Of a DNA stretch of 64,000 nucleotides, positions 16,424 through 25,088 are shown in pieces. A model generated the notes under the pieces. That model was not told the DNA's origin. It was given only the letters and a program-made list of their open reading frames with translations, and did not search any database. Origin of the DNA: UBA4923 sp964606165 (GTDB taxonomy: Bacteria > Bacillota > Clostridia > Saccharofermentanales > DTU023). The position numbers and the translations under genes were made by a program. The stretch spans positions 62,001-126,000 of the forward strand of contig CAZSFQ010000001.1 of assembly GCA_964606165.1 (NCBI GenBank), in the 5' to 3' direction. Position 1 is the stretch's first letter, and every line of letters starts with the position of its first letter.

Positions 16424-18011
16424 GAAAATAACAGTCATTCCGGCCAAGACTCGCCCTGAAACGATCATCGGCTCAGCTGAGATTTTACCAAAGAAGCGAG
16501 TTGCAGCTTATGCCCGTGTTTCAACCGATATGGACGAGCAGCTGAACAGTTATGAAGCCCAAATCAGCTACTACACCGAACATATTAAGAAAAACCCCGA
16601 GTGGACTTTCGTTAAGGTTTACACCGACGAAGGTATATCGGGGCTGATGACGAAAAAACGAGAAGGCTTTCAGACTATGATCAAAGATGCCCTTTCAGGC
16701 AAAATCGATCTCATTCTGACCAAGTCCGTATCCCGCTTTGCCAGAAATACAGTTGATACGCTGACCACCGTCAGGAAACTAAAAGACAAAGGCATCGAGG
16801 TCTATTTTGAGAAAGAAAATATCTGGACAATGGATAGTAAAGGCGAGCTTCTCATTACAATCATGTCGAGCCTTGCCCAGGAAGAGAGCCGTTCCATTTC
16901 AGAAAACGTAACCTGGGGGCAAAGAAAGCGTTTTGCAGATGGCAAGGTTTCTATGCCTTACAAGCAATTTTTAGGCTACATGAAAGGTGCTGACGGCAGA
17001 CCCGAAGTTGTGCCGGAAGAAGCAGAAATCGTCAGGAGAATTTACCAGGAGTTCCTGCTTGGCATGACATATACAGGAATCGCTAAGGAGCTTGCTAATG
17101 ACGGGATCTTGTCGCCGGGGGGCAAAGAAACCTGGAGCAGTTCGACAATTAAGAGCATCCTACAAAATGAAAAATATAAAGGCGATGCCCTTTTACAGAA
17201 ACGCTTCACCGTCGACTTCCTGACGAAGAAGCAAAAAGAAAACGAAGGCGAAGTGCCGCAATACTATGTGACGGGCAGTCATGAAGGCATCGTCAGTGAC
17301 GAGATCTTCGACATGGTTCAGGTGGAAATTGAGCGCAGGAAGAAATACAAGATCAACGGTTCCTCGCAAAACTTCTTCTCTGGAAGGATTCTCTGCAGCT
17401 GCTGCGGCGAGCCATTTACCAGAAAAGTCTGGCATTCTAACTCCAAATACAAACGCTACATTTGGCAGTGCGGCAAGAAGTATGCGGGAAAAGAACCCTG
17501 CGCCACACCACACTTTTATGAAGATGAAATCGAGTATGCCTTCTTTAAACTGCTGAGCAAACTTTACAGCCATAAAAGCGATGCCCTGGAAACCTGCAAT
17601 GTAGTAATTAGCAAAGTGCTGGATACAAAAAAAGATAAAAAGCGTGCTATAGAGTTAGAAGCAGAACTTGACGACGCCTATCGTGAACTCAGCGAACGCC
17701 TCCGCATCATGGGACGACATGCCGAGGATACAGAAGCAGAGCGAGCAAGCTATGAAAATACTTTGCAAGACTACGAGCAAAAATCAGTAAAGTTAGAAAA
17801 ACTGAAAGAGCGTATATCCGATAAGGATAAACGCCGCTTCAACTGCATCTGTTTTATTGAAAAACTGAGCAAACTCGAAGAAAATGACATAGCCTTTAAC
17901 GAGAATCTCTGGATCAGCCTTGTAGATTATGTGACAGTGCCCAGTGATGATGAGAAAGCGTTAATATTTCATCTGAGGAGCGGTGAGGAGATCACGATCT
18001 TGATATGCTAA
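16413..18011 (+). CDS. Large serine recombinase 2
   Basis: 532-aa recombinase with the full large-serine layout: catalytic domain (serine in AAYARVSTDMD, about residue 35; SVSRFARNTVDTL; LAQEESRSIS), recombinase domain (about 180-290), zinc ribbon (CSCCGEPFTRKV ... WQCGKK), and a C-terminal coiled coil (about 400-480) that controls synapsis. It is the last gene of the element, and the attachment site of such enzymes usually lies just beyond the gene. Having two such recombinases in one operon suggests a heteromeric enzyme or separate integration and excision tasks (inference). Confidence 0.94.
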   Translation: MANKKITVIPAKTRPETIIGSAEILPKKRVAAYARVSTDMDEQLNSYEAQISYYTEHIKKNPEWTFVKVYTDEGISGLMTKKREGFQTMIKDALSGKIDLILTKSVSRFARNTVDTLTTVRKLKDKGIEVYFEKENIWTMDSKGELLITIMSSLAQEESRSISENVTWGQRKRFADGKVSMPYKQFLGYMKGADGRPEVVPEEAEIVRRIYQEFLLGMTYTGIAKELANDGILSPGGKETWSSSTIKSILQNEKYKGDALLQKRFTVDFLTKKQKENEGEVPQYYVTGSHEGIVSDEIFDMVQVEIERRKKYKINGSSQNFFSGRILCSCCGEPFTRKVWHSNSKYKRYIWQCGKKYAGKEPCATPHFYEDEIEYAFFKLLSKLYSHKSDALETCNVVISKVLDTKKDKKRAIELEAELDDAYRELSERLRIMGRHAEDTEAERASYENTLQDYEQKSVKLEKLKERISDKDKRRFNCICFIEKLSKLEENDIAFNENLWISLVDYVTVPSDDEKALIFHLRSGEEITILIC

Positions 18012-18077
18012 TGTGTTTGAATTACCTTGATTCAAGGAACTGTCGCAACAAAATATGTTCGGCAGTTTTTTGCTGTT

Positions 18078-18147
18078 TGCACCCTCTTTTCCAAAAATGC
18101 ACCCATGCTCTCAAGATTTGCACCCATGATTTTATTTTTGCACCCAT
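18078..18147. repeat. Four TGCACCC direct repeats at a 20-21-base period
   Basis: TGCACCC begins at 18078, 18098, 18119 and 18139; the last three read TGCACCCAT. The spacing of 20, 21 and 20 bases is two helical turns. The array lies 65 bases after the last recombinase and ahead of the tRNA terminator. It may be recombinase or regulator binding sites at the element's right end. The rest of the 354-base gap (18012-18365) shows no convincing gene. Confidence 0.65.
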
Positions 18148-18320
18148 CGTCGAGTAAATTCAAACAAACCACTCGAAACAAAAGTGTTTCGTACCGCTAG
18201 TATACGAAAAATCGGCACAAGCAGAAAAGAACAAAATCCCAGGCTCCAAGCTGCCGCTTTGCACCGTTTCGTTAATTTCTCTGATTAAGAAAAAGCCTTG
18301 AATATCAGGTGTTTTCGAGC

Positions 18321-18358
18321 AAAAAAATACTCCGCTACGATTGTATCCGTAACGGAGT
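18321..18358 (-). terminator. Rho-independent terminator of the tRNA operon
   Basis: On the minus strand, an 11-bp stem (18348-18358 with 18329-18339, one G-T pair) with an 8-base loop is followed by seven T residues (plus-strand A run 18321-18327). Confidence 0.85.
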
Positions 18359-18365
18359 CCTTTTA

Positions 18366-18440
<75 letters not shown>

Positions 18441-18443
18441 CTA

Positions 18444-18472
18444 TAAAAAGACCGGCGTTTGTCCGCCGGTCT
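18444..18472 (-). terminator. Internal terminator-like hairpin between tRNA-Gly and tRNA-Cys
   Basis: AGACCGGCG (18464-18472 on the minus strand) pairs with CGCCGGTCT (18449-18457) over nine bases with a 6-base loop, followed by TTTTATAG. It should stop or reduce transcription into tRNA-Cys, or act as a processing site. Confidence 0.65.
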
Positions 18473-18476
18473 CGTC

Positions 18477-18551
18477 TGGAGCGGGATACGAGATTCGAAC
18501 TCGCGACTTTCACCTTGGCAAGGTGACACTCTACCACTGAGTTAATCCCGC
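18477..18551 (-). tRNA. tRNA-Gly (GCC)
   Basis: 75-base cloverleaf on the minus strand: GCGGGAT acceptor, anticodon loop CTTGCCA, GAGTTCGAATCTC T-arm, encoded CCA. Confidence 0.97.
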
Positions 18552-18639
18552 AAGACAGCGGCATGCGCCGGATCTGGTTGCCCCTGGCGCCTTGCCATCT
18601 TAGCAAAGGGCCTCAAAGATTGTCAACCAAATCCTAGCG

Positions 18640-18715
18640 TGGTGGGACCTGCCGGGCTTGAACCGACGACCTCCTGCGTGTGAAGCAGGCGCTCTCCCTG
18701 CTGAGCTAAGGTCCC
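18640..18715 (-). tRNA. tRNA-Val (CAC)
   Basis: 76-base cloverleaf on the minus strand: GGGACCT acceptor, anticodon loop TTCACAC giving CAC, CGGTTCAAGCCCG T-arm, encoded CCA. Confidence 0.96.
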
Positions 18716-18716
18716 A

Positions 18717-18791
18717 TGGTGACCCGAACGGGAATCGAACCCGTGTCTTCGCCGTGAAAGGGCGATGTCTTAACCCCTTGACCAGCGGGCC
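18717..18791 (-). tRNA. tRNA-Glu (TTC)
   Basis: 75-base cloverleaf on the minus strand with anticodon loop CTTTCAC giving TTC, GGGTTCGATTCCC T-arm and encoded CCA. Acceptor position 7-66 is a C-T mismatch, where most tRNA-Glu have a pair. Confidence 0.95.
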
Positions 18792-18795
18792 GTGC

Positions 18796-18872
18796 TGGTG
18801 GCGGCAACAGGATTTGAACCTGTGACACTTCGGGTATGAACCGAATGCTCTGGCCAACTGAGCTATACCGCC
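18796..18872 (-). tRNA. tRNA-Met (CAT), elongator type
   Basis: 77-base cloverleaf on the minus strand: fully paired GGCGGTA acceptor, anticodon loop TTCATAC giving CAT, CAGGTTCAAATCCTG T-arm, encoded CCA. The paired first base and D-arm fit elongator Met rather than initiator. First tRNA after the promoter. Confidence 0.94.
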
Positions 18873-18891
18873 GTTTGCCTTCCAGCGCAAC

Positions 18892-18928
18892 ACACTGAAT
18901 GATATCAGTGTCATTTCGCTTTTGTCAA
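18892..18928 (-). promoter_or_regulatory. tRNA operon promoter overlapped by a palindrome
   Basis: On the minus strand TTGACA (18923-18928), an 18-base spacer and TATCAT (18899-18904). The -10 box is flanked by a perfect 7-base inverted repeat, ACACTGA (18892-18898) and TCAGTGT (18905-18911), which could be an operator. Confidence 0.7.
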
Positions 18929-18929
18929 A

Positions 18930-19982
18930 TCAAAAATGTTCTGAGAATGCCCCGTCCCGGAACTCATTATACAGGTCACAGGTGAGGTCCAGCAGGGGCG
19001 CCAGATAAAGAGCGCTCCCCTCCGCTGAACCCGGCGTCCCGTCGTCAATGACAGGCATCATTCCCAGCTCCCTTTGCGCCAGTTCGCCGCCCGGATCGCT
19101 TGCCTGATGCGCGGCGAAAAAAAGCGGACACGTCTCAGGGATAAGCCTGACCAGTGTCAGCGCGGCAGTCAGGGAGACCGCGCTGCCGGTCAGAACCGGG
19201 ATTCCATAAAGGGCCGCTCCCGCAAAAAAACCTGTCATGGCGGCCAGCTCCAGACTTCCCAGTTTCTTTAACACATCCAGGGTGTTGTGCCTGTTAGCCT
19301 CTCTTTGAATGACGGCCGCGCTCAGAACATAAGCCCGGCGGTCAAATAGTTGGCCGGCCTGCCGGGGATCCCTCGCCATCAGGTCTTCCGGCTTGCGGTC
19401 AAAAAAGACCGCCAGCATGGCTGTCGCGGCAAGTTTGCCGCCTTCGGCCACGCCGTCGGCGGCAAGAAGGGTCATGCCCTGGTCACGGGCCTGTGAAGCC
19501 AGTTCCATGCCGGCCCGGATGGCCGTCATCATGGCCTCTTCTGTCAGGGCATCTTCCCGGACCATGTTGCGGGATCCCTCCGCCATGACCGGCACATGGA
19601 CGACCCCCTCAACCGGACCGAGCCCCCGGGTCCCCATATTGACGGTAACAAGCCGGGTCCCGGTCAAGCGGGCCAGCCTGTTGGCCGGATGTTCGCCCCG
19701 CGCCAGCTGCCGGACGGATTCAGCCGTTGATCCATGGCCTGAAGAAAGGCCGCCCTCCTCCATCAACCCGCAGTCCGACGCGAAAAGAAAGAGGGCGCGC
19801 CGCTTGACATCGAAAGGATCAGGGCTGATCCAGCCGGCCAGGCGGGCGTGGAGAGCCGCCAGGAGACTTGCCCTGCCCGTCTGGCTGTCCCATCGCCCGG
19901 AAACCTCCCCTATTCTGCCCGGGTCAGCATCCGTCCGCCCGGACAGTTCCAAAAAGAAGTCGGCTCTCGTATAGGCTTTCAT
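18930..19982 (-). CDS. cobT: CobT-like nicotinate-nucleotide phosphoribosyltransferase
   Basis: 350-aa protein with the CobT fold signatures: NHNTLDVLKKLGSLELAAMTGF-like segment (about 230-250), ATAMLAVFFDRKPEDL (about 185-200), HQASDPGGELAQRELG (about 290-305), and SAEGSALYLAPLLDL, where the family has GEGTGA with the catalytic Glu; the Glu is kept but the surrounding glycine/threonine pattern is changed. CobT activates dimethylbenzimidazole or other lower ligands for cobamide assembly. It is the last gene of a long minus-strand run, 7 bases after uppP, away from other cobalamin genes. B12 is relevant here because OraE needs it. Substrate specificity is uncertain. Confidence 0.72.
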   Translation of the reverse strand: MKAYTRADFFLELSGRTDADPGRIGEVSGRWDSQTGRASLLAALHARLAGWISPDPFDVKRRALFLFASDCGLMEEGGLSSGHGSTAESVRQLARGEHPANRLARLTGTRLVTVNMGTRGLGPVEGVVHVPVMAEGSRNMVREDALTEEAMMTAIRAGMELASQARDQGMTLLAADGVAEGGKLAATAMLAVFFDRKPEDLMARDPRQAGQLFDRRAYVLSAAVIQREANRHNTLDVLKKLGSLELAAMTGFFAGAALYGIPVLTGSAVSLTAALTLVRLIPETCPLFFAAHQASDPGGELAQRELGMMPVIDDGTPGSAEGSALYLAPLLDLTCDLYNEFRDGAFSEHF

Positions 19983-19989
19983 AGCCTGG

Positions 19990-20898
19990 CTATTTCAGGA
20001 GCCCTGTCAGGGCCGCCGCGATCAGGGCAATCCCAAGCAGGATCCGGTAGAAGGCGAAAATCCGAAAGTCGTGGCGCCGGATGTAGCTGAGCAGGAAACG
20101 GATGATCATAATAGAGACAAGGTAGGCCACCCCCATGCCTACCAGGATGGAAAGCCATTGGATCAGGTTAAAATTCAGGCCGATCTTGAGAACTTTAAGG
20201 AGGCTGGCGCCCAGCATGACAGGAACTGCCAGGAAAAAAGTAAAGGTGGCGGCGACAGGCCGGGACATGCCGATCAGGAGCCCGCCAACGATGGTGGCGC
20301 CGGAACGGGACGTGCCCGGCAGGATGGCGGCAATCAGCTGAAAAAGGCCAATGAGGAGGGCCGCCTTCCAGTCAATCTGGCTGGTGGACTGAATGGAGGG
20401 CTTGCGGTATTTCCAGCGGATATAGAACTCAATCACCAGAAAAGCCAGGCCGACCACGATCAGCATGACGGCCACAGTCCACGGATTGTAGAAAATGGCT
20501 TCGATTGTGTCGTCAAAGAGGACACCGATCACAGCAGCGGGTACGCAGGCGACCAGGATCATCACCCACAGTCTCAGGATCTTGTGATCGACTGCCAGAG
20601 GGAAGGCTCCTTGATTGGACAGCTGCCTCTCATTTGCCGGATCAAGGGCATCTTTTCGCCGTGGAAAAGGCCACAGCTGTTGCCAGAAAGTGACAACCAC
20701 GGCCATGACCGCCCCCAATTGGATGACAACAAGGAAAAAGGAAAAGAAGAGCCGGTTGCTGATGGCGTCCCCCCCCGCTGTAAAGGGGACGAAACGTTCC
20801 AGAATCAGCAGATGCCCCGTACTGCTGATGGGCAGCCACTCTGTTATTCCCTCAACAATTCCGTACAAAACACTTTTCAAGATATCAAGCCATGCCAT
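19990..20898 (-). CDS. uppP: Undecaprenyl-diphosphate phosphatase UppP/BacA
   Basis: 302-aa integral membrane phosphatase that recycles the C55 lipid carrier of cell-wall synthesis and can give bacitracin tolerance. The signature motifs are EGITEWLPISSTGH (about residues 16-29, with the catalytic Glu and Ser-Thr-Gly-His) and PGTSRSGATI (about 195-204, with the catalytic Arg). About eight hydrophobic spans are visible. The length is slightly above the usual 270. Good RBS GAGGGG before the start. Confidence 0.96.
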   Translation of the reverse strand: MAWLDILKSVLYGIVEGITEWLPISSTGHLLILERFVPFTAGGDAISNRLFFSFFLVVIQLGAVMAVVVTFWQQLWPFPRRKDALDPANERQLSNQGAFPLAVDHKILRLWVMILVACVPAAVIGVLFDDTIEAIFYNPWTVAVMLIVVGLAFLVIEFYIRWKYRKPSIQSTSQIDWKAALLIGLFQLIAAILPGTSRSGATIVGGLLIGMSRPVAATFTFFLAVPVMLGASLLKVLKIGLNFNLIQWLSILVGMGVAYLVSIMIIRFLLSYIRRHDFRIFAFYRILLGIALIAAALTGLLK

Positions 20899-20910
20899 TA
20901 TCTTATCCCC

Positions 20911-23900
20911 TCATTTTCCTTGCCTTAAGACCAGGACGCCACCCGGTAAAAGCGTAAACTCATCGCGTTTGCGCTCCCAACTGCCCTCGCTGATGGTGTT
21001 GCCTCGATGATCGTACAGCGCAAATCTCGTTTCTTGCTGATCCAGCCCCTGAATTGATACGACATGGGCCGACCGGTCCAGATTCAAGGCGAAAACAAGG
21101 ATCGAGTCACGCGAACCAAAGGCATAAAATAACACACGGCGCTGGCTGTCGAGCTCCGCTTCCTGTTCCAAATCCTCCGTTTGATCCTTGGCAGCCTGGC
21201 TGCTCCGGACCAGGGCAGGTTCCTCCAAAAGTTGCAGGCCCGATAAGCCCCGGACGGCATTGAGCGCGTGTCCTGTCAAATGCTTGTCCGTCAAAGAACT
21301 GCGGTCCGCGTAATTGATGTCCATAAGGGCAAGCACTGTATTATTGCCCAGATCGGCAAGAACAACACCCACAGCGTCGACCAGACGGACCGGCTCATGG
21401 TCATAGTCAATTTCGACCGAACGGATCAGTTCAGGAACCAGGACCCCGCCTGACATGCCGCGCCTGGGGATGCTGTTGATCCAATCATTAAGGATTTCTT
21501 CAAGCGTCTCTTCCGAATCAAGCGGCTGGCCGAGCCGGAGATCACCGGCATGGTAATCGGCAGTCGTGTGGCTCCGGCCGTCATCGTACTGCATGGAGTC
21601 AATGAAGAAGACCTGATTTCTGATGCCCTGAAAGTCAGGCGCGGCCTTGATCTGATCCATGAGCCAATGAACGTAGTTGGCGCGGGAGGCGTCGTTGGGA
21701 AGAATCCCTCCCCCATCGGTCAGCTCGATATAAATCAGGCTGAAAGTGTCGGTCCAGCGTCCGATGGCGCCGTCGCGCGACCTGAGCTTGCCGTAAGTGG
21801 ACAGGGGTGATCCCGCCAGGTACTCGACCAGGTGGGCCAGCTCCGCGGGTGTCGCGTGAAGGTCGACCACCAGCCAGGGCGAGGCTCCCTGTGTTTCCAC
21901 ATACTGCAAGGCCGTCCCCAGATTGTGGGCGCGGGTGTCATTACCCCCGGCGCTCCCCGTCCCCTCGGGCAGGGACCAGAATTCTTCCCCGTATCCCTGG
22001 CGTCCGATCGGCACGCTGTCGAGCCTGATCACATCAGCGCGGGCAGACTTTTCCTCTGTCAGGAAATCCGACAAGGCTCCTGGCGTGTCATCGTTTCTCC
22101 CAAACCAGATATTGTCCAGGTGAAGGGTTCCGGATCCGGCAAATCCAAAATTGATCCAAAGCTCATCATCCAGTTTCAGGCCGCGCGGGAACAAGAGCGT
22201 AAAGCGCCGGTGCTGCCACGCTTCACCCTGGATCCTGACCGATTCACCCACCGTGGGAAGGGAGCCTGCAAACCACACTTCGATGGGACCATCAATTTGG
22301 CCTGTGACCCGGACGTCAAATTCAAGCCGGTAAAAAGGCAGGGTATCACTGACGACAAGCCGCGACAGGTCAAGTTTTTGTGTCAGCCTGGCGTCCAGAT
22401 AGGGCCTGTCAGGGTTGTTGACCGGGGTCATGGAGGAAATACCCTGACGCACGGAAAACAAGACTTCTTTTGACGGCGGTTCGTCTTGATCCTCCTGGCC
22501 GGCCGATGGATCCGTCCCTGTTTTTTCAATAGAAAGGGCACCGGAGCCTCCGGAATCATAGCCTTCCTTCCCTTCACGGGCATCGTCAGAGGTCACAAAT
22601 GAAGCGCCGCCTGACAGGGCCCATTCACCGGCGGGCAGGGCTTCCTCACGCAGGACATAGCTTATTTCCTGTGTATTGAGCTCCGGTGATTCGGAGAGAC
22701 GGATGGTCATTAAGTCACCCGCGGCGACGCTGCCGCCTTCCAGGGCCGGCTCAAAACGAAACTGAGCGGTCAGTTCTGCCTGGATCATGGTCCCATCGCG
22801 TTTGGCCAGGAAGATATCGCCGGAGGGGAAAAGGGCGAACCGCTCAAGCCTGCTTTCATCAAAGGGGTTCTCGAGGTTCCAGGACTTACCGCCGTCTTTG
22901 GAATAAAGCAGCCGGCCATCAGCCGCCAGAACGACAAATTTGTCCGATGACATGACCATGATCTCCGTCAGGTCCGTCAACTCAATCAGGTTTTCTTCCG
23001 GTTCAAGGAAACGCACTACTCCCTTGTCCGGCCTGACCGCCATCTTCCCTCCCGCGCCGGCAAAAAGGGTAATCCCTCCCCCGGCTTTGGCGGCCAGCCA
23101 GGCTCCGTTGGATTGCAGGGATTCCTCGATTTGCCACTCGATTCCATTTGAGGAAGAGGCGACATTGCCCTGGTTCCCCAGGGCGTAAAGGATCCCGTCA
23201 CCAGCTTTAACCAAGGACGTGACCTGATCGTCGAGTGGGAATGACAGCAGCTCCATGCCCCACGGATGACCGAAAAAGAGTTCACCCGGCCCGCCCGAGG
23301 CCAGGAAGAAACCATTCTCGTAATCGGGCAGATCCATGTACTCGATGGACCGGACCGCGTAACCGGGAGAGGCCTGGGTGATCAGGTTCCAATTGGTCCC
23401 GTCCGGTGACGCGTACAATTTCCCGTCTGAATCACCTGCGAGCAGGCCACCTGGTCCGGCGGCAATGGCAGTCAGATCGACGCTGAAGCGGAAGGCCATC
23501 TGTTCGGGCGCCGCGTCGCGCGGCAACTTGACGAGGGCTCCCCCCGTCCCGCACGCGTAAACGGTTCCGCCGGCTTCGGCAAAGTCGCTCCAGCGCGGGT
23601 TCGCGGTCTCCAAGGGGATTGAAAGTTCCCGCTTGCCCGATACGATGCCCGCCTCATAACCGGTAATCCTGCCCGAGTTGATCAGGGTCATCTCGGACAG
23701 CGATTCGCGAAAAAGAGAAAAAGCAGCGCCAGCGTAATAGTCTTTTGCCAAGGGAACCTGCGAACGCGCCTCCGTCATCTTGATGCGAAGTTCATCCGCC
23801 TTGCCGTCATTGGCAAAATAGTGAGCGTGGTGTGTAAGGGGCGAGAAGGACCCGCCGGTGACGAGATTGGTCGAGGGCAGGCCGGTCAAATTGATGCCGG

Positions 23901-24108
23901 TGCCGGTCAGGACAAGCTGGCTGGCCGCTTTATCGCTTACACGGACATGAGACGCCGGCCGGCTCCCCAAAATCCCCGCCGCCTGCCAGACAATGGAAAG
24001 CACGACCACAGCGATGACCAGCAAGACGACCGCAGTGGTCAGGACGGTCCTCCGTCTCAGGCTTCTTGGAATCAATCGGAAACGTGCCACCTCAAACCGC
24101 CGCCTCAT
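20911..24108 (-). CDS. Large membrane-anchored protein with beta-propeller repeats and a glycosidase-like domain
   Basis: 1,065-aa protein beginning MRRRFEVARF (RBS GGAAGAGGG; an upstream ATG at 24150 would overlap the neighbour by 59 bases). A basic N-terminus is followed by one membrane span (about 21-41). Residues about 60-460 hold Asp-box/YCF48-like repeats (ASPDGTNWN, SSSNGIEWQ, YSKDGGKSWN), suggesting a beta-propeller. Residues about 600-700 look like a carbohydrate-binding jelly roll (LDARLTQKLDL ... LHLDNIWFG). Residues about 720-960 resemble a TIM-barrel glycosidase of the arabinofuranosidase type (SPWLVVDLHATPAELAHLVEYLAG, STYGKLR), followed by a C-terminal beta domain. The usual acid/base NE pair is not evident, so activity is uncertain. 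Probably extracellular. Confidence 0.6.
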   Translation of the reverse strand: MRRRFEVARFRLIPRSLRRRTVLTTAVVLLVIAVVVLSIVWQAAGILGSRPASHVRVSDKAASQLVLTGTGINLTGLPSTNLVTGGSFSPLTHHAHYFANDGKADELRIKMTEARSQVPLAKDYYAGAAFSLFRESLSEMTLINSGRITGYEAGIVSGKRELSIPLETANPRWSDFAEAGGTVYACGTGGALVKLPRDAAPEQMAFRFSVDLTAIAAGPGGLLAGDSDGKLYASPDGTNWNLITQASPGYAVRSIEYMDLPDYENGFFLASGGPGELFFGHPWGMELLSFPLDDQVTSLVKAGDGILYALGNQGNVASSSNGIEWQIEESLQSNGAWLAAKAGGGITLFAGAGGKMAVRPDKGVVRFLEPEENLIELTDLTEIMVMSSDKFVVLAADGRLLYSKDGGKSWNLENPFDESRLERFALFPSGDIFLAKRDGTMIQAELTAQFRFEPALEGGSVAAGDLMTIRLSESPELNTQEISYVLREEALPAGEWALSGGASFVTSDDAREGKEGYDSGGSGALSIEKTGTDPSAGQEDQDEPPSKEVLFSVRQGISSMTPVNNPDRPYLDARLTQKLDLSRLVVSDTLPFYRLEFDVRVTGQIDGPIEVWFAGSLPTVGESVRIQGEAWQHRRFTLLFPRGLKLDDELWINFGFAGSGTLHLDNIWFGRNDDTPGALSDFLTEEKSARADVIRLDSVPIGRQGYGEEFWSLPEGTGSAGGNDTRAHNLGTALQYVETQGASPWLVVDLHATPAELAHLVEYLAGSPLSTYGKLRSRDGAIGRWTDTFSLIYIELTDGGGILPNDASRANYVHWLMDQIKAAPDFQGIRNQVFFIDSMQYDDGRSHTTADYHAGDLRLGQPLDSEETLEEILNDWINSIPRRGMSGGVLVPELIRSVEIDYDHEPVRLVDAVGVVLADLGNNTVLALMDINYADRSSLTDKHLTGHALNAVRGLSGLQLLEEPALVRSSQAAKDQTEDLEQEAELDSQRRVLFYAFGSRDSILVFALNLDRSAHVVSIQGLDQQETRFALYDHRGNTISEGSWERKRDEFTLLPGGVLVLRQGK

Positions 24109-25042
24109 CCCTCTTCCTGCTTGTCTTTCGCAGGACCAGCATGCCGGCAAGGCCGATCAGCACGAAGGCATAGAGTACGTAGACAATGATTTCTTCCGCC
24201 CGCTCCCCTGCTCCCGTCAAGCGGACAAGCCAGCCGGAGCCAATGAAATTGAAGATGGCGTGCATGGCGATCGGGATCGCGATATTGCGGGTCAGATGAT
24301 AGGCCATGGTCAAGGCAAAGCCGGCAATCAGGACATAGGAGCCCTGGATCAGATCAAGGTGGAAGAGGGCAAATAGAAGGGTCGTCCCCACTACGGAAAC
24401 GGAAGCCGGAAAAGCCTTGCGCAATTCTCCCTGGACGATGCCCCGGAAAAGAAGCTCTTCACCGACCGGGACCAGGAGTACCGTCGCGATGAAATCGAGG
24501 GCGGACACCGAGGACGCGGCGTCAAACAGGACCATCTTTTCCATGTAGTCCGCAAAGAGACGGCCCAGGGCCGATGCCGGATCGAACGAGGCCAGGATGG
24601 CCATCCACAGCTGGGTCAGACCCAGGGCCCCCAGGATAAGGGCAACCGAGCTCAGGGATTGGACCCAGGTCACGCGCTCAAAGGGAACGGACAGGTCCAG
24701 TCTCTTTCTGCGCCGGTACAAATAGAAAGTATATACGGGAATCAGGATGACCATGCCGAGCAGCGAAGCGTAGATCATGGCACCGCTTTCGACCAGGATC
24801 CGCAGCATAACCGCGCTGTCGGCCGCGCTTTCTCGGAGTTCGGCCTGAAGCGACGGGTTGGAATAAAGATAGGAGAAAGTGCGGGCAAGGGAAATGCCGT
24901 TCAGGACGGCGTGATGCAGCAGCATAAAAAGTAAGGGCGCGAGAAAGGTTCGGGCCGTGACCCGCCTGCCGCCGGCTGGCGGCAACATACCAACCGCAGG
25001 TTCCTGTGTGCTGTGTACGTATTGTTCTGTGTTTTGCACCAT
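24092..25042 (-). CDS. CPBP-family intramembrane glutamic protease
   Basis: 316-aa polytopic protein of the CAAX-protease and bacteriocin-processing family. The catalytic motifs are EELLFRGIVQGEL (EExxxR, about 215-227), FALFHLDL (second motif) and HAIFNF (third motif). About eight membrane spans are visible. Its stop overlaps the start of the large surface protein by 17 bases, so the two are probably co-expressed. Its substrate is unknown. Confidence 0.9.
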   Translation of the reverse strand: MVQNTEQYVHSTQEPAVGMLPPAGGRRVTARTFLAPLLFMLLHHAVLNGISLARTFSYLYSNPSLQAELRESAADSAVMLRILVESGAMIYASLLGMVILIPVYTFYLYRRRKRLDLSVPFERVTWVQSLSSVALILGALGLTQLWMAILASFDPASALGRLFADYMEKMVLFDAASSVSALDFIATVLLVPVGEELLFRGIVQGELRKAFPASVSVVGTTLLFALFHLDLIQGSYVLIAGFALTMAYHLTRNIAIPIAMHAIFNFIGSGWLVRLTGAGERAEEIIVYVLYAFVLIGLAGMLVLRKTSRKRDEAAV

Positions 25043-25088
25043 GGCAGGCTGGCTCCATCCACAAGCCCGGCTATAGGAAGCGGGTCAG

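Larger units (their letters stand above)
9045..18150 (+). mobile_element. Integrative element, phage/ICE-like replication and integration module
   Basis: A compact plus-strand block contains a sigma-like HTH protein, DUF2800, DUF2815, a phage-type DNA polymerase, small zinc-finger/HTH proteins and two large serine recombinases. This set recurs in integrated elements of Firmicutes. Its base composition is below that of the core chromosome to the right. The right end is probably at or just after the TGCACCC repeats (18078-18147), before the tRNA cluster. The left end is not visible: the defence operon at 1-8.9 kb is probably cargo of the same island, with the true left junction outside the window. 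No head, tail or conjugation genes are seen here. Confidence 0.6.

Noticed and set aside
18078..18147. Possible CRISPR array
   Set aside because: The repeat is only 7-9 bases with 11-14-base gaps and there are no cas genes; far too short for CRISPR.
24109..24150. Upstream ATG for the large surface protein
   Set aside because: It lies in the CPBP gene, and the start at 24108 has a better GGAAGAGGG and gives a normal basic-then-hydrophobic N-terminus.
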